From an uncultured Flavobacteriales bacterium (GTDB lineage: Bacteria; Bacteroidota; Bacteroidia; Flavobacteriales; Crocinitomicaceae): DNA of 64,000 bases. The stretch's first letter is position 1. Every line of letters starts with the position of its first letter. The DNA lies in contig CAMLRS010000009.1 of NCBI GenBank assembly GCA_946482515.1, positions 119,140 to 183,139 of the forward strand, read 5' to 3'. This document shows positions 32,087 through 41,476 of the stretch, one piece after another. Under the pieces are notes generated by a model, which was not told the DNA's origin, made no database searches, and saw only the letters and a program-made list of their open reading frames with translations. Both the position numbers and the translations under genes were made by a program.

Positions 32087-34837
32087 ATGCATATGTGGAA
32101 CCGAATAGCTAATATCATCCTACGTAACCGGTTTATCATCCTTGCCGTTCATGCCTTGTTGACCGTGCTTTTCGGTTATTACACCATCACCGGGTTAAAG
32201 ATCGACAACAAATACGGTAACATGCTTCCGAAAGACACGGAAGCGCAGACCGATTACCTGCATTTCAAGGAAATGTTCGGTGAAGACGGTTCCTCACTGG
32301 TGATTGCCATTCAGGACGATTCGCTCTATTCCAAACGCAAATTCAAGCTCTGGAAACAGCTCGGCGATTCCATCAACCAACTGGAAGGTGTGAATTCCGT
32401 GATTTCCGAAGCGCGTTTGTTCAACATCAAGAACAACCAGGCCGAACACCGTTTCGACGCCCGCCCGATCTTCTCTGACACAACCTTCCAGGAAAAAAGC
32501 ATTGATTCGATCAAGAAAGAGATCCGTCTCTATCCGCTGTACAAAGACCTGCTTTACAACCCGAAGACCAATGTGAGCCTGATGATGGTTTCGCTTCGGG
32601 AAGATTTCCTTTCGGACCGCGTAAAGCAGAACATCGTTATCGATATCGAAAAACTGGCAGAATCCTATTCCGGTGAATTCGGAAAGATCCACTTTGCCGG
32701 GTTGCCGCACATGCGCGTACTGATCGGGAAACGCGTACTGAACGAAATGTACATTTTCGTGGCGCTGTCCATCCTCGTTTCATCGGTCCTGATGTATTTC
32801 TTCTTCCGTTCCATCCGTGTTACGATGCTCTGCAACCTCGTGGTGCTCATCACGGTGATCTGGTCGATGGGAACCATCGGTTTGCTGGGCTACAACATTT
32901 CCATCATGATGGCACTCATTCCGCCGCTGATGATCGTGATCGGGATCCCGAACTGTATTTACCTGTTCAACAAATACCACCAGGAATACCGTCAGCACCG
33001 CAACAAGGCGAAAGCATTGCAGCGCGTGATCAAAAAGACCGGAACGGCTATGTTCCTCACCAACGTGACCACAGCGCTCGGTTTTGCGACCTTCCTGTTT
33101 ACAAACTCGGAGAAATTCTACGAATTCGGGGTGATTTCGTCGATCAACATCATGCTGTGCTTCATTGTGTCGCTCTGCCTGGTGCCGATCTTTGCCTCGT
33201 TTGCAAAAAGTCCACCGGATCGTCACCTCAAGCACCTTGATCGCAAAGCCGCCATTGGTTTGCTCGAAAAGCTCGTTTACCTGACCAGCTTCAAACGTCC
33301 GTGGATTTACTGGGTTTGCGGAATCATCGTCGTGGTGAGCACCGTGGGCGTTTACCGCATGCAGGTTACGGGGAACATTACCGGCGACTTGCCGAAGGGC
33401 GATCCTATTCTGAAAGATATTCAGTTCATCGAGAAGAATTTCGGCGGTGCCGTGCCGTTCGAAGTCATGATCGACTACAAGGAAAAAGGACGCTTGTTCG
33501 GGAAAGAAACGCTAAGCCGTGTCGAAGAAGTGCAGGAAATGTTTGCACAGGATACGCTGTTTGCCAAGAGTATTTCCATTGTTGATTTCGTGAAAGTGAT
33601 CAACATGGCGTATTACGATAACAATCCGGATGAGTACAAGATCATTGCCAACCGCGACAAAGGGCGTTTGAAGAAATACCTCGACAACTTCACCACCACG
33701 GCCTCCAACTCGGCGTTCTCGTTGAAAGAGCTCGTGGACACGGCTGAAAACGTCTTGCGGATCCGTACGCAAATGCGTGACATCGGTTCGTATGAAGTTT
33801 CCGACAAGGTGAAGCTGGTAAAGCGCAAGATCGACAAGGTGATGAACCCGGAAAAAGCCGATATCGAGCGCCTGTACAAAAAAGTACTCGCGGGCAAGAA
33901 GCAGTACTACGATTCCATCGTTTATAATTATTCGGGTGTTTACAACGCTTTGACTGCCGAGCTTTCGGGTGGCGATGCCGACAAACAGCTCGCGTTCGAT
34001 TCCGATCCGGAGCTGATCCGCAAGTACTTTGGCAAGCCTGGCTTCAACAAGCAGCTGCGCAAAGCGATCGACCATGAATATTACGAAATAAAGCTCACCG
34101 GAACATCGATCGTTGCTTCGGAAGGAACACAATACCTGGTCGTGAACCTGTTCTCCAGCATGATCTTCGCGATAATTTCCATCGCCCTGCTGATGTGTGT
34201 ACTGTTCTACTCCTTCCGCATGGTAATGGTTTCCATGATCCCGAACCTCATTCCACTGGTGATGACCGCCGGTATCATGGGCTGGTTCGGCATTCCGCTG
34301 AAACCTTCGACGTTGCTTATCTTCTCAATCTCATTGGGTATCACCATCGATAATACCATTCACTTCCTGGCCCGTTACCGTCAGGAGTTGAAGCTGAAAA
34401 AATGGGACCTGAAAGAATGTGTGGCCATTTCAATTCGTGAAAGCGGACTGAGTATCATCTACACGTCCGTGATCCTGTTCTTCGGATTCATCGTCTTCGT
34501 TTTCTCCGAATTTGGCGGAACACAGGCGCTTGGTTACCTGTCATCGATCACGTACCTCATCGCGTTGTTCACCAACCTCATCATCCTGCCAGCATTGTTG
34601 CTGACAATGGAGCGCAAGCTCACGACGAAATCCTTCGAAGAGCCGTTCTTTGAGCTTTACGACGAAGAAGAAGACATCGATGTGTCCATGCTCGAAGTGC
34701 GCTCGGAAGAATGGGATGCTGAAAACCTGGCTATCGATCTCGATCCGGAGCTTCCGGAGCACGAGCCGAAAGACGGTGACGATCCCGAAGATCTGCCTGC
34801 CGGACAAACAGATGATGACCAACCGAAAACTCCCTGA
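32087..34837 (+). CDS. RND superfamily exporter, MMPL/patched-like
   Basis: 916 residues (a second in-frame ATG at 32093 is possible). Two repeats of one helix, large periplasmic domain and five to six helices: N-terminal helix NRFIILAVHALLTVLFGYY, first sterol-sensing-like bundle at about 220-380 (MALIPPLMIVIGIPNCIYL), second at about 690-850 (LLIFSISLGITIDNTIHFLARYRQEL with the GITIDN-H signature of proton-coupled MMPLs). It likely exports hydrophobic molecules such as lipids or hopanoids. An acidic, proline-rich C-terminal tail (about 860-916) is unusual and probably cytoplasmic. rfbA follows after 3 bases. Confidence 0.9.
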   Translation: MHMWNRIANIILRNRFIILAVHALLTVLFGYYTITGLKIDNKYGNMLPKDTEAQTDYLHFKEMFGEDGSSLVIAIQDDSLYSKRKFKLWKQLGDSINQLEGVNSVISEARLFNIKNNQAEHRFDARPIFSDTTFQEKSIDSIKKEIRLYPLYKDLLYNPKTNVSLMMVSLREDFLSDRVKQNIVIDIEKLAESYSGEFGKIHFAGLPHMRVLIGKRVLNEMYIFVALSILVSSVLMYFFFRSIRVTMLCNLVVLITVIWSMGTIGLLGYNISIMMALIPPLMIVIGIPNCIYLFNKYHQEYRQHRNKAKALQRVIKKTGTAMFLTNVTTALGFATFLFTNSEKFYEFGVISSINIMLCFIVSLCLVPIFASFAKSPPDRHLKHLDRKAAIGLLEKLVYLTSFKRPWIYWVCGIIVVVSTVGVYRMQVTGNITGDLPKGDPILKDIQFIEKNFGGAVPFEVMIDYKEKGRLFGKETLSRVEEVQEMFAQDTLFAKSISIVDFVKVINMAYYDNNPDEYKIIANRDKGRLKKYLDNFTTTASNSAFSLKELVDTAENVLRIRTQMRDIGSYEVSDKVKLVKRKIDKVMNPEKADIERLYKKVLAGKKQYYDSIVYNYSGVYNALTAELSGGDADKQLAFDSDPELIRKYFGKPGFNKQLRKAIDHEYYEIKLTGTSIVASEGTQYLVVNLFSSMIFAIISIALLMCVLFYSFRMVMVSMIPNLIPLVMTAGIMGWFGIPLKPSTLLIFSISLGITIDNTIHFLARYRQELKLKKWDLKECVAISIRESGLSIIYTSVILFFGFIVFVFSEFGGTQALGYLSSITYLIALFTNLIILPALLLTMERKLTTKSFEEPFFELYDEEEDIDVSMLEVRSEEWDAENLAIDLDPELPEHEPKDGDDPEDLPAGQTDDDQPKTP

Positions 34838-34840
34838 AGC

Positions 34841-35707
34841 ATGAAAGGCATTATCCTGGCAGGTGGTTCCGGAACGCGGCTGCATCCGCTTACGCTGGCG
34901 ATCAGCAAGCAGCTGATGCCCGTTTACGACAAGCCGATGATCTACTACCCGCTGTCCATTCTCATGAGCGCGGGCATCCGGGAAATCCTGATCATTTCGA
35001 CCCCGCACGATTTGCCGCACATGGAAAAATTACTGGGCGACGGTTCGCGTTTGGGTTGTCGTTTCGAATACGCCATACAGGAAGTTCCCAACGGACTGGC
35101 ACAGGCTTTTGTGATCGGTGAATCGTTCATCGGCAACGACAGCGTGGCGCTGATTCTTGGCGACAACATCTTTTACGGCGTCGGAATGGACGACCTGTTG
35201 CAGGAAAACGTTTCAGCCGACGGCGGCGTGGTGTATGCTTATCACGTGAGCGATCCTGAACGCTATGGTGTGGTAGAGTTCGACAAGGAGATGAACGCTA
35301 TTTCCATCGAAGAAAAACCCAAAGCGCCGAAATCCAACTACGCCGTTCCGGGACTCTACTTTTACAGCAACGATGTTATCGGCATCGCCAAAGGCCTCAA
35401 GCCATCGGCACGTGGTGAATACGAAATCACCGACGTGAATGCCGAATACCTGCGCCAGGGACGATTGAAAGTGGCCGTTCTGAGCCGCGGAACTGCCTGG
35501 CTCGATACCGGAACGTTTGCTTCGCTGATGCAGGCGGGTCAATTCGTTCAGGTTATCGAAGAGCGCCAGGGACTGAAGATCGGCTGTATAGAGGAAATTG
35601 CCTGGCGAAAAGGCTTTATCGACAACAAGCAACTGGAAACACTGGCCGAGCCGCTGGTCAAAAGTGGCTACGGCACCTACCTGATCCAACTGTTGAAAAA
35701 ACAATGA
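34841..35707 (+). CDS. rfbA: Glucose-1-phosphate thymidylyltransferase
   Basis: 288 residues, full length. Signature loop [13 protein letters not shown] at 6-18, [29 protein letters not shown] with the Mg-binding Asp, [19 protein letters not shown], and AWLDTGT. It makes dTDP-glucose, first step to dTDP-rhamnose; rfbB, rfbC and rfbD are not in the window. Its stop overlaps the polyprenyl synthase start by 4 bases (ATGA). Confidence 0.97.
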   Translation: MKGIILAGGSGTRLHPLTLAISKQLMPVYDKPMIYYPLSILMSAGIREILIISTPHDLPHMEKLLGDGSRLGCRFEYAIQEVPNGLAQAFVIGESFIGNDSVALILGDNIFYGVGMDDLLQENVSADGGVVYAYHVSDPERYGVVEFDKEMNAISIEEKPKAPKSNYAVPGLYFYSNDVIGIAKGLKPSARGEYEITDVNAEYLRQGRLKVAVLSRGTAWLDTGTFASLMQAGQFVQVIEERQGLKIGCIEEIAWRKGFIDNKQLETLAEPLVKSGYGTYLIQLLKKQ

Positions 35708-36672
35708 ACGACGTTACAGCGCTGAGCAGCTTCATCGAAGAACGCATTTCCGGGCACACTTTTCCGGCAGCGCCAGCCAACCTGTACGATCCGCTGCGGT
35801 ATTTCATGACTTTGGGCGGCAAGCGCATGCGTCCGGTATTGACCCTGATAGGCGGCTCGCTCTACGACGTTCCGCCAACCGAAAGCATACACGCAGCGCT
35901 GGCGATCGAATTCTTCCACAACTTCTCGCTCATCCACGACGATATCATGGACGCGGCACCGGTTCGCCGCGGCAAACCGACCGTGCATGTGAAATGGGAT
36001 GCCAACATTGCTATTCTCGCCGGCGACGTGCTCTTTACCGAAGCCTACAAGCAACTGGCTTTGTACCGCGACGAGCGCCTGGCCGATCTGCTCGACTGTT
36101 TCAATAAAACAGCCGTAGAAGTCTGCGAAGGCCAGCAGCTCGATATGGATTTTGAAACGGCCGTTTCCGTATCGGAAGAAGCCTACATCAACATGATTCG
36201 CCTCAAAACATCCGTTTTGCTGGGCTGCGCGCTCGAATTCGGTGCAATCCTTGGCCGGGCCGATCAAACAGCTCGTCAGTTGCTCTACGACTTCGGTGTG
36301 GAGCTGGGAATTGCTTTCCAAATCCAGGACGATCTGCTCGATCTTTATGCTGATCCCGAGAAATTTGGCAAGCAGGTAGGCGGCGATGTGCTGGCGAACA
36401 AAAAAACACTGCTGCTGCTCACCGCCCAACGGGAAGCAGGTAAACACAACGACGATCGCGTGGCACAATTGCTGGCCATGGACAAATCCGAAGCAAAAGT
36501 GGAAACCGCCCGTACGCTTTTCCAGGAGCTCGGAGCGACTGCAATTGTGGAAGCAGCTCAACAGCGCCATTACGACAAGGCATTGCAATCACTGGAAGCC
36601 CTGCCGCTGCCCGACAGCAAAAAAGAACCACTGCGCCAGCTGGCCGCTTTCCTGATGAAACGGGAGCATTAA
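35704..36672 (+). CDS. Trans-polyprenyl diphosphate synthase (IspA/IspB family)
   Basis: 322 residues. It has GGKRMRPVL for IPP binding, the first aspartate motif DDIMD at 79-83 preceded by HNFSLIH, and the second motif DDLLD at 209-213 in FQIQDDLLD. Two residues between D80 and D83 (IM) mark the short, bacterial type. The bulky residues upstream of the first motif (FFHNFSLIH) suggest a medium chain such as geranylgeranyl or farnesyl, but chain length cannot be fixed. Cytoplasmic. Coupled with rfbA and the MMPL exporter. Confidence 0.93.
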   Translation: MNDVTALSSFIEERISGHTFPAAPANLYDPLRYFMTLGGKRMRPVLTLIGGSLYDVPPTESIHAALAIEFFHNFSLIHDDIMDAAPVRRGKPTVHVKWDANIAILAGDVLFTEAYKQLALYRDERLADLLDCFNKTAVEVCEGQQLDMDFETAVSVSEEAYINMIRLKTSVLLGCALEFGAILGRADQTARQLLYDFGVELGIAFQIQDDLLDLYADPEKFGKQVGGDVLANKKTLLLLTAQREAGKHNDDRVAQLLAMDKSEAKVETARTLFQELGATAIVEAAQQRHYDKALQSLEALPLPDSKKEPLRQLAAFLMKREH

Positions 36673-36711
36673 AAAACATCGCCGAACGGGTTGAATTGTA
36701 AGATAAAATTG

Positions 36712-36719
36712 TATTTTTC
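36712..36719 (+). promoter_or_regulatory. Variant -7 box TATTTTTC before the lipocalin-like lipoprotein
   Basis: Embedded in GTATTTTTCGGCTATT, shared with 29458-29473; 52 bp before ATG 36772. Confidence 0.35.
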
Positions 36720-36771
36720 GGCTATTAATACAAATTTTCAACTCTATTTCCATTAATTAAATCCAGTAAGC

Positions 36772-37179
36772 ATGTACTTGAAAAGAATCCTACTCGCAAG
36801 TGTATTGGCTGCTTTCGCCTTTGCAACTCCTTCCTGCAACAAATACGAAGACGGCCCGAAATTTTCCCTGCTGACCAAGAAAATGCGCCTCGTTGGGGAA
36901 TGGGACATTGTTGAATACGAAGATGAAGACGGCAATGTGGTAGCCGATAACAGCAGTGACTCGTTCACCTTTGAAAGAGACGGGACATATCGCGCTAATT
37001 ACGGCAATCTGAGTTACAATGGGGAATGGGAATTCGCCAATGACAAGGAAAGCCTGGCGATCAGCTACCAGGAAGGCAACTTAACCGTTACGGAGACCCG
37101 TAAAATCCTGCGCCTGACCAACAAGGAATTATGGCTGAAAGACTCCGACGGCGACATCATCCGTGCGGAAGCCAAATAA
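36772..37179 (+). CDS. Lipocalin-like domain lipoprotein
   Basis: 135 residues. Type II signal peptide MYLKRILLASVLAAFAFATPSC (lipidated Cys22). The mature part is a small beta-barrel-like domain: LVGEWDIVEYEDEDGN, FTFERDGTYRANYG, YNGEWEFANDKESLAI, ILRLTNKELWLKD. This is the strand order of the Bacteroidetes lipocalin-like families (LVG.W near the N-terminus). Ligand unknown. The small membrane protein gene follows after 27 bases. Confidence 0.8.
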   Translation: MYLKRILLASVLAAFAFATPSCNKYEDGPKFSLLTKKMRLVGEWDIVEYEDEDGNVVADNSSDSFTFERDGTYRANYGNLSYNGEWEFANDKESLAISYQEGNLTVTETRKILRLTNKELWLKDSDGDIIRAEAK

Positions 37180-37206
37180 AGCGTTAACCAACAAAAACCG
37201 AATACT

Positions 37207-37527
37207 ATGGAACATGAGAACGTTACACCGATCGATCGCCCGATGAGCGGCGCTTCGGTAGCGCAGAAAGACCTGCCGAATGCAGGTGGGATCCTCACAA
37301 TGGGCATTTTGTCCATCATTTTCGCCGGGTTAATCGGCCTGATCCTTGGGATCATTGCATTGAGCCTGGCCGGGAAAGCCCGCGAGCTGTATAACAGCGA
37401 CCCGGGAAGCTATACAGCCTCTTCGCTTTCGCGTGTGAATGCCGGACGTACGTGTGCAATCATTGGTATTTCACTTCTTGGATTGGTATTGCTGATTGTG
37501 ATCATCGCAGCCGGAGCAAACGCCTGA
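37207..37527 (+). CDS. Small two-helix membrane protein, DUF4190-like
   Basis: 106 residues: a soluble N-terminus (about 30), helix 1 (ILTMGILSIIFAGLIGLILGIIALSLAG), a polar loop with RELYNSDPGSYTASSLSRVNAGRTCAI, and helix 2 (IGISLLGLVLLIVIIAAGA). The pattern Gly-rich helix, A.K/G.A, then a second helix matches DUF4190-type proteins of Bacteroidetes. Function unknown. Ends at a bidirectional terminator. Confidence 0.7.
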   Translation: MEHENVTPIDRPMSGASVAQKDLPNAGGILTMGILSIIFAGLIGLILGIIALSLAGKARELYNSDPGSYTASSLSRVNAGRTCAIIGISLLGLVLLIVIIAAGANA

Positions 37528-37541
37528 TAATAACCAGAAAT

Positions 37542-37576
37542 AAAAAAAGCGATCTCATCCGGGATCGCTTTTTTGT
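37542..37576. terminator. Bidirectional terminator between convergent genes
   Basis: AAAAAAGCGATC / GATCGCTTTTTT: a 6-bp GC core extended by A/T tracts on both sides, serving genes ending at 37527 (+) and 37617 (-). Confidence 0.85.
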
Positions 37577-37616
37577 TTTACAGGCTTTTCCTGTTCGTTT
37601 TGTATCGTTGAAAGGA

Positions 37617-37994
37617 TTATTCCTCCGAAGGCACGACAAATACCTTAAAACGCAGCCTTTCGACCTTTTTCTTCGTATTGGTGTGCAGGATGATGGTGCG
37701 ATCCTGCTGATAGTACTTGCCGTTGGTGTCGAACTCCACGGTAATCGTTCCGGTTTGTCCGGGTGCGATGGGTGGTGGCAGCGTCACTTTCGTACAGGTA
37801 CAAGCCACTTCGAACGAAGAAATGATCAGCGGGGTTGTTCCTTTGTTGGTGACGGTGAACGTATGTTTGAGCTGAATACCTTCCTGCGTTTTGGGGAACT
37901 TGTGGATGGGCTTATCAACAAAAAATTCCGCCGTTTGACCGAAGCCAAAGGCGGAATTCAGAATCACCAGTGTGATGAGTGCGACCAGGCGCAT
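37617..37994 (-). CDS. DUF1573 domain secreted protein (short paralog)
   Basis: 125 residues. Signal peptide MRLVALITLVILNSAFGFGQ, then an ASPM/Hydin-like Ig domain of the DUF1573 type: HTFTVTNKGTTPLIISSFEVACTCTKVTLPPPIAPGQTGTI. The C-x-C (CTC) is the usual conserved cysteine feature. A C-terminal strand ends RLRFKVFVVPSEE. Periplasmic or surface protein, function unknown. It is a paralog of the neighbour 8 bases upstream and co-transcribed with it. Confidence 0.85.
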   Translation of the reverse strand: MRLVALITLVILNSAFGFGQTAEFFVDKPIHKFPKTQEGIQLKHTFTVTNKGTTPLIISSFEVACTCTKVTLPPPIAPGQTGTITVEFDTNGKYYQQDRTIILHTNTKKKVERLRFKVFVVPSEE

Positions 37995-38002
37995 AGTATC
38001 TC

Positions 38003-38452
38003 TTAGTTAGTTGGCGCTCCCGAGTTGTTCACCGGGCTTGCACCTTCTGCCGGAGGAGCTACTTCACCGCGAATTTGCAATGTTTTTGTAGGCTCGTTTA
38101 CGGCGTTAGACGTAATGGTCACAGACTTGTTGATCGGACCTGTACGCTTTGTATCGTATTTTACGGTGATTACACCTTTCGCTCCCGGAGCGATCGGCTC
38201 TTTCGGCCACTGTGGTACAGTACATCCGCAAGATCCCTTCGCGTTGGAAATGATCAGCGGGGCGTTTCCGGTGTTGGTGAATTCAAAGGTGCAAGTTCCG
38301 TTCGCTCCGTTTTTGAGCTTACCGTAATCGTGTACCTGCTTCGCGAATTCAATTTTCGCACCATCCTGTACTTCCTGAGCAACGGCTGTGTTGAAACCCA
38401 AACCTGCTACTCCACCGAAAGCCAGCATCATCGTAAGTAATATCCTTTTCAT
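38003..38452 (-). CDS. DUF1573 domain secreted protein
   Basis: 149 residues. Signal peptide MKRILLTMMLAFGGVAGLGFNTAVAQ, DUF1573 Ig-like domain with DYGKLKNGANGTCTFEFTNTGNAPLIISNAKGSCGCTVPQWP and GVITVKYDTKRTGPINKSVTI, and a Pro/Ser/Asn-rich tail. The CGC motif is the family hallmark; function unknown. Tandem with the shorter paralog at 37617, with only about a third of residues shared, so an old duplication. Confidence 0.9.
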   Translation of the reverse strand: MKRILLTMMLAFGGVAGLGFNTAVAQEVQDGAKIEFAKQVHDYGKLKNGANGTCTFEFTNTGNAPLIISNAKGSCGCTVPQWPKEPIAPGAKGVITVKYDTKRTGPINKSVTITSNAVNEPTKTLQIRGEVAPPAEGASPVNNSGAPTN

Positions 38453-38530
38453 TTTTTATAGCATTAACTGTTGAATCAAATTTAGGAGAATCTTCCGAAT
38501 TAAAAAATCCGTTAACTAAACCTTAACAGG

Positions 38531-39088
38531 CTACTGATTTCCCGCCTGTTGTGTCCTCAGAAGGATGAGCTCCTCGTAGGTCAGATCGAGGTGATCGAGC
38601 CGGTATTGGTAGTCTTCCTGTTCCTCTTTCGAAAGGTTCGGTTCCTTCAGCAACAGCTCGTAGTAGAACTTCACCTTGGTTTTGTTGCGCGGAACAATGA
38701 ACATATCATAAGATGTAGCCAGGCTCTGCAACGCCATTTTGCGGTTTTTGTAGTCCGGGTATTTCCTGATAAGCGTATCGGCATACATCACCGCAAGCGG
38801 GTGGGCCAGAATGCTCGTATAGATCATGTGCGCCTTATCGAGGTATTTCGGGGCTTCCGGACTCTTAGGATAAGCGCGGTAAATGGCCAGGCAGCGCTCG
38901 GCATAGTCCACACCGTTGTTCTTCTTGTTCAGATCGATCAACCCTTTTTGCAGGGAGTCTTCATATTCTTTTAGTCGCGCTTCCATGATGCCGAGCGTTG
39001 GAGCCGACGTTTCGGAAGCGGTTTTATCGTTGCCGCCGCAAGCAGTCAACAACAGAAAAGTGATGGAAAGGGTGATCAGGATTTTCAT
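38531..39088 (-). CDS. TPR-like lipoprotein, co-transcribed with def
   Basis: 185 residues. Lipobox LLTACG gives lipidated Cys17. The mature protein is all-helical with repeat-like segments (YAERCLAIYRAYPKSPEAPKYLDKAHMIYTSIL; ADTLIRKYPDYKNRKMALQSLATSYD), resembling tetratricopeptide repeats. No enzymatic motif. Its start overlaps the def stop by 4 bases, so expression is coupled to def; such a pair recurs in Bacteroidetes but the role is unknown. Confidence 0.75.
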   Translation of the reverse strand: MKILITLSITFLLLTACGGNDKTASETSAPTLGIMEARLKEYEDSLQKGLIDLNKKNNGVDYAERCLAIYRAYPKSPEAPKYLDKAHMIYTSILAHPLAVMYADTLIRKYPDYKNRKMALQSLATSYDMFIVPRNKTKVKFYYELLLKEPNLSKEEQEDYQYRLDHLDLTYEELILLRTQQAGNQ

Positions 39089-39681
39089 CTGCCTTTTTTT
39101 ACAACGGGAAATTTCATTTTGTAATCCACGTTCACAACGCCCTGCGAAATATTGGCCAAGCGCTTGGTGAGCAAACGTTTTTTCAGCACGGAAAGGTGAT
39201 CGGTGAATAAAACGCCTTCCACGTGGTCGTATTCGTGCTGGATGATGCGCGCTTTGTAACCGTCGAAGGTGTCTTCGTGGAAATTCCAGTTCTCATCGTA
39301 ATAGGAAATACGCACGATCTCTTTGCGGAACACTTCCTCGCGGATCTTCGGGATGCTGAGGCAGCCTTCGGCAAAGCCCCACTCGACCCCGGATTCTTCT
39401 TCGATCACCGGGTTGATGAACACTTTTTTGAAGCCTTCCATACCAGCTGCACGCGGGTCTTCCTCTTCGTCGTCATCGGTTTCGGCAAACGGGCTGCCGT
39501 CTACAATGAACAAACGGATCGACCGGCCAACCTGTGGTGCCGCCAATCCGACACCCGAAGCCTGGTACATCGTTTCGAACATATCGGCAATGAGCTGATC
39601 GAGATTCGGATAGTCTTTATCGATCTCTTCTGCCGGTTTTTTAAGTACCGGATCGCCATATGCAACGATAGGTAAAATCAT
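39085..39681 (-). CDS. def: Peptide deformylase
   Basis: 198 residues, slightly longer than E. coli Def because of an acidic insertion (TDDDEEEDPRAAG). All three motifs are present: GVGLAAPQVG, EGCLSIP (metal Cys), and QHEYDHVEG (HExxH-type metal His pair and catalytic Glu position). Removes the N-formyl group from nascent proteins. A TAACTTTG box lies 17 bp upstream. The TPR-like lipoprotein gene overlaps its end. Confidence 0.97.
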   Translation of the reverse strand: MILPIVAYGDPVLKKPAEEIDKDYPNLDQLIADMFETMYQASGVGLAAPQVGRSIRLFIVDGSPFAETDDDEEEDPRAAGMEGFKKVFINPVIEEESGVEWGFAEGCLSIPKIREEVFRKEIVRISYYDENWNFHEDTFDGYKARIIQHEYDHVEGVLFTDHLSVLKKRLLTKRLANISQGVVNVDYKMKFPVVKKGR

Positions 39682-39698
39682 GCTGAAAAATTTTTTCG

Positions 39699-39706
39699 CA
39701 AAGTTA
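39699..39706 (-). promoter_or_regulatory. -7 box for def
   Basis: TAACTTTG on the minus strand, 17 bp before the ATG. Confidence 0.55.
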
Positions 39707-39764
39707 CGAAACTGAACGACTCAAATCACAAATCCTTGTTTGATGGGACTTTCACGCATTTTTC

Positions 39765-39955
39765 ACCACAAAGAAGCAAAGTTTTTTGGGACGTACTTGC
39801 CCGAAAAGGTGGCAAAGGGAATCTTCGTTGAAATCTACCATGTTATTCGTCCGCAATAGCGAACGAAAGTTGAATTCCGATCTTAAAAAATACCCGCAAC
39901 GCCCTTGCTTCCTTAACACATATAGCTATGCATTTAGTCTTTGCTTCTTTGTGGT
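39765..39955. repeat. Intergenic element with 17-bp perfect terminal inverted repeats
   Basis: ACCACAAAGAAGCAAAG at 39765-39781 and its exact complement at 39939-39955, bounding 191 bp. An internal imperfect hairpin (TTCGTCCGC-AATA-GCGAACGAA, one mismatch) lies near 39846-39867. The right end touches the ruvX stop codon. The ends resemble CACCACAAAAGGCACAAAAG of the other element family. Confidence 0.8.
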
Positions 39956-40371
39956 TATCTCATTCGGCTTTGAAGATAATCCTGCAAAATGATCGTAGCG
40001 CTGACCTCGTCGATCAGGGCTTTGTTTTGCCGGTCTTTTTTCTTCAGTCCGCTTTGGGAGATAGCAAACGCCGCCATTTTGGAGGTAAAGCGCTCGTCCA
40101 TCAATACAATTTTCACTAACGGAAAAAGCTGCTCGAGGGTTTGTTTGAGCAGGCGAACGTTTTCGGTAACGTGGGAATCGGACTGGTCGAGGCGCTTGGG
40201 CTCGCCGATCACGATTTCTTCGATCTTTTCAGCTGCAACGAGGTGCTTCAGCTCGGCATTCAACAGCTTGCTTTCGATCGTTTTGAGACCAAAAGCGAAG
40301 ATCTGGCTTTCGTCTGATAAAGCCAGGCCGGTGCGTTTAAGCCCGAAATCGATCGCGAGGATTTTTCCCAT
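39955..40371 (-). CDS. ruvX: RuvX/YqgF family Holliday junction resolvase-like protein
   Basis: 138 residues with an RNase H-like fold. Family motifs: LAIDFGLKRTGLALSD with Asp8, IVIGEPKRLDQSDS, and DERFTSKMA, plus late Asp in LIDEVSATIILQDYL. Thought to act in 16S rRNA 5' maturation and/or recombination. Its last codons lie at the edge of the 191-bp inverted-repeat element. Divergent from dapD. Confidence 0.93.
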   Translation of the reverse strand: MGKILAIDFGLKRTGLALSDESQIFAFGLKTIESKLLNAELKHLVAAEKIEEIVIGEPKRLDQSDSHVTENVRLLKQTLEQLFPLVKIVLMDERFTSKMAAFAISQSGLKKKDRQNKALIDEVSATIILQDYLQSRMR

Positions 40372-40448
40372 GTTTCAAAAGTAACAATTGACCCGGATAA
40401 TGAAATTGAACATTTTGACAGAAAATTGACAATGCGCGACGGTGTGGT

Positions 40449-40456
40449 TACTTTTA
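40449..40456 (+). promoter_or_regulatory. Near-consensus -7 box for dapD
   Basis: TACTTTTA (one mismatch to TAnnTTTG), 18 bp before ATG 40475. Confidence 0.35.
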
Positions 40457-40474
40457 CGCAAAATTTACCGTTAT

Positions 40475-41284
40475 ATGAGATCCATCATCGAAGCAGCCTG
40501 GGACGACAGAACGTTACTGTCTAAAGCGGAAACCCGCCAGGCTATCGAACACGTTATCGAAGAAATCGACAAGGGCATTCTGCGCGTTGCTGAGCCGAAG
40601 GAAGACGGAAGCTGGCAAGTGAACGAATGGGTCAAGAAAGCGGTCGTGATGTACTTCCCGATCCGTCAGATGGAAACCATCGAAGTAGGACCGTTTGAGT
40701 TCCACGATAAAATGGCCTTGAAAAAGAATTATGCCAAGCTGGGCGTACGCGTGGTGCCACATGCAATTGCCCGTTACGGAGCGTTTGTTGCTCCCGGCGT
40801 GATCATGATGCCTTCGTATGTGAACATCGGCGCTTATGTCGACAGCGGAACAATGGTAGACACCTGGGCAACCGTTGGCTCTTGTGCACAAATCGGTAAA
40901 AACGTTCACTTAAGCGGTGGCGTTGGAATCGGTGGCGTACTGGAACCATTGCAGGCCGCTCCGGTGATCATCGAAGACGATGCGTTCATCGGCTCGCGCT
41001 GTATCGTGGTGGAAGGCGTTCGTGTAGGAAAAGAAGCTGTACTCGGTGCCAACGTGGTACTCACGCAATCGACCAAAATCATCGATGTGACGGGTGATCA
41101 GCCTGTGGAAATGAAGGGCTATGTTCCGGAACGCTCGGTTGTGATCCCGGGATCGTATACCAAAACTTTCCCTGCCGGCGATTTCCAGGTGCCTTGCGCA
41201 CTGATCATCGGCAAGCGAAAAGCCAGCACTGATCTGAAAACATCACTGAACGACGCGCTGCGAGAGCACAGCGTTGCTGTTTGA
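40475..41284 (+). CDS. dapD: 2,3,4,5-tetrahydropyridine-2,6-dicarboxylate N-succinyltransferase
   Basis: 269 residues from ATG 40475; the frame's earlier start at 40442 would overlap the promoter box. The N-terminal helical domain (ETRQAIEHVIEEIDKG...WQVNEWVKKAVVMYFPIRQME) precedes a left-handed hexapeptide beta-helix (VIMMPSYVNIGAYVDSGTMVDTWATVGSCAQIGKNVHLSGGVGIGGVLEP). Succinylase branch of lysine/diaminopimelate synthesis; aspartate kinase, the first enzyme, is encoded far away at 62.6 kb. Confidence 0.97.
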   Translation: MRSIIEAAWDDRTLLSKAETRQAIEHVIEEIDKGILRVAEPKEDGSWQVNEWVKKAVVMYFPIRQMETIEVGPFEFHDKMALKKNYAKLGVRVVPHAIARYGAFVAPGVIMMPSYVNIGAYVDSGTMVDTWATVGSCAQIGKNVHLSGGVGIGGVLEPLQAAPVIIEDDAFIGSRCIVVEGVRVGKEAVLGANVVLTQSTKIIDVTGDQPVEMKGYVPERSVVIPGSYTKTFPAGDFQVPCALIIGKRKASTDLKTSLNDALREHSVAV

Positions 41285-41476
41285 TGGTTGATGTTAGATT
41301 GGCTTTGCATCCTTCGCGGTAAAAGACCAGCATTTGATAGCAGCTTGATATTCAATTTTTAATGCCGGTTTTTTTGATTTTTTGGCACTCCTGTTAGGAT
41401 TTGAGATTCTTTACGGCATGTTTTGTGTATATTCGAACAGGTGTTTGCTACCAAAGACACCTTAAAGAAAAAAGCT

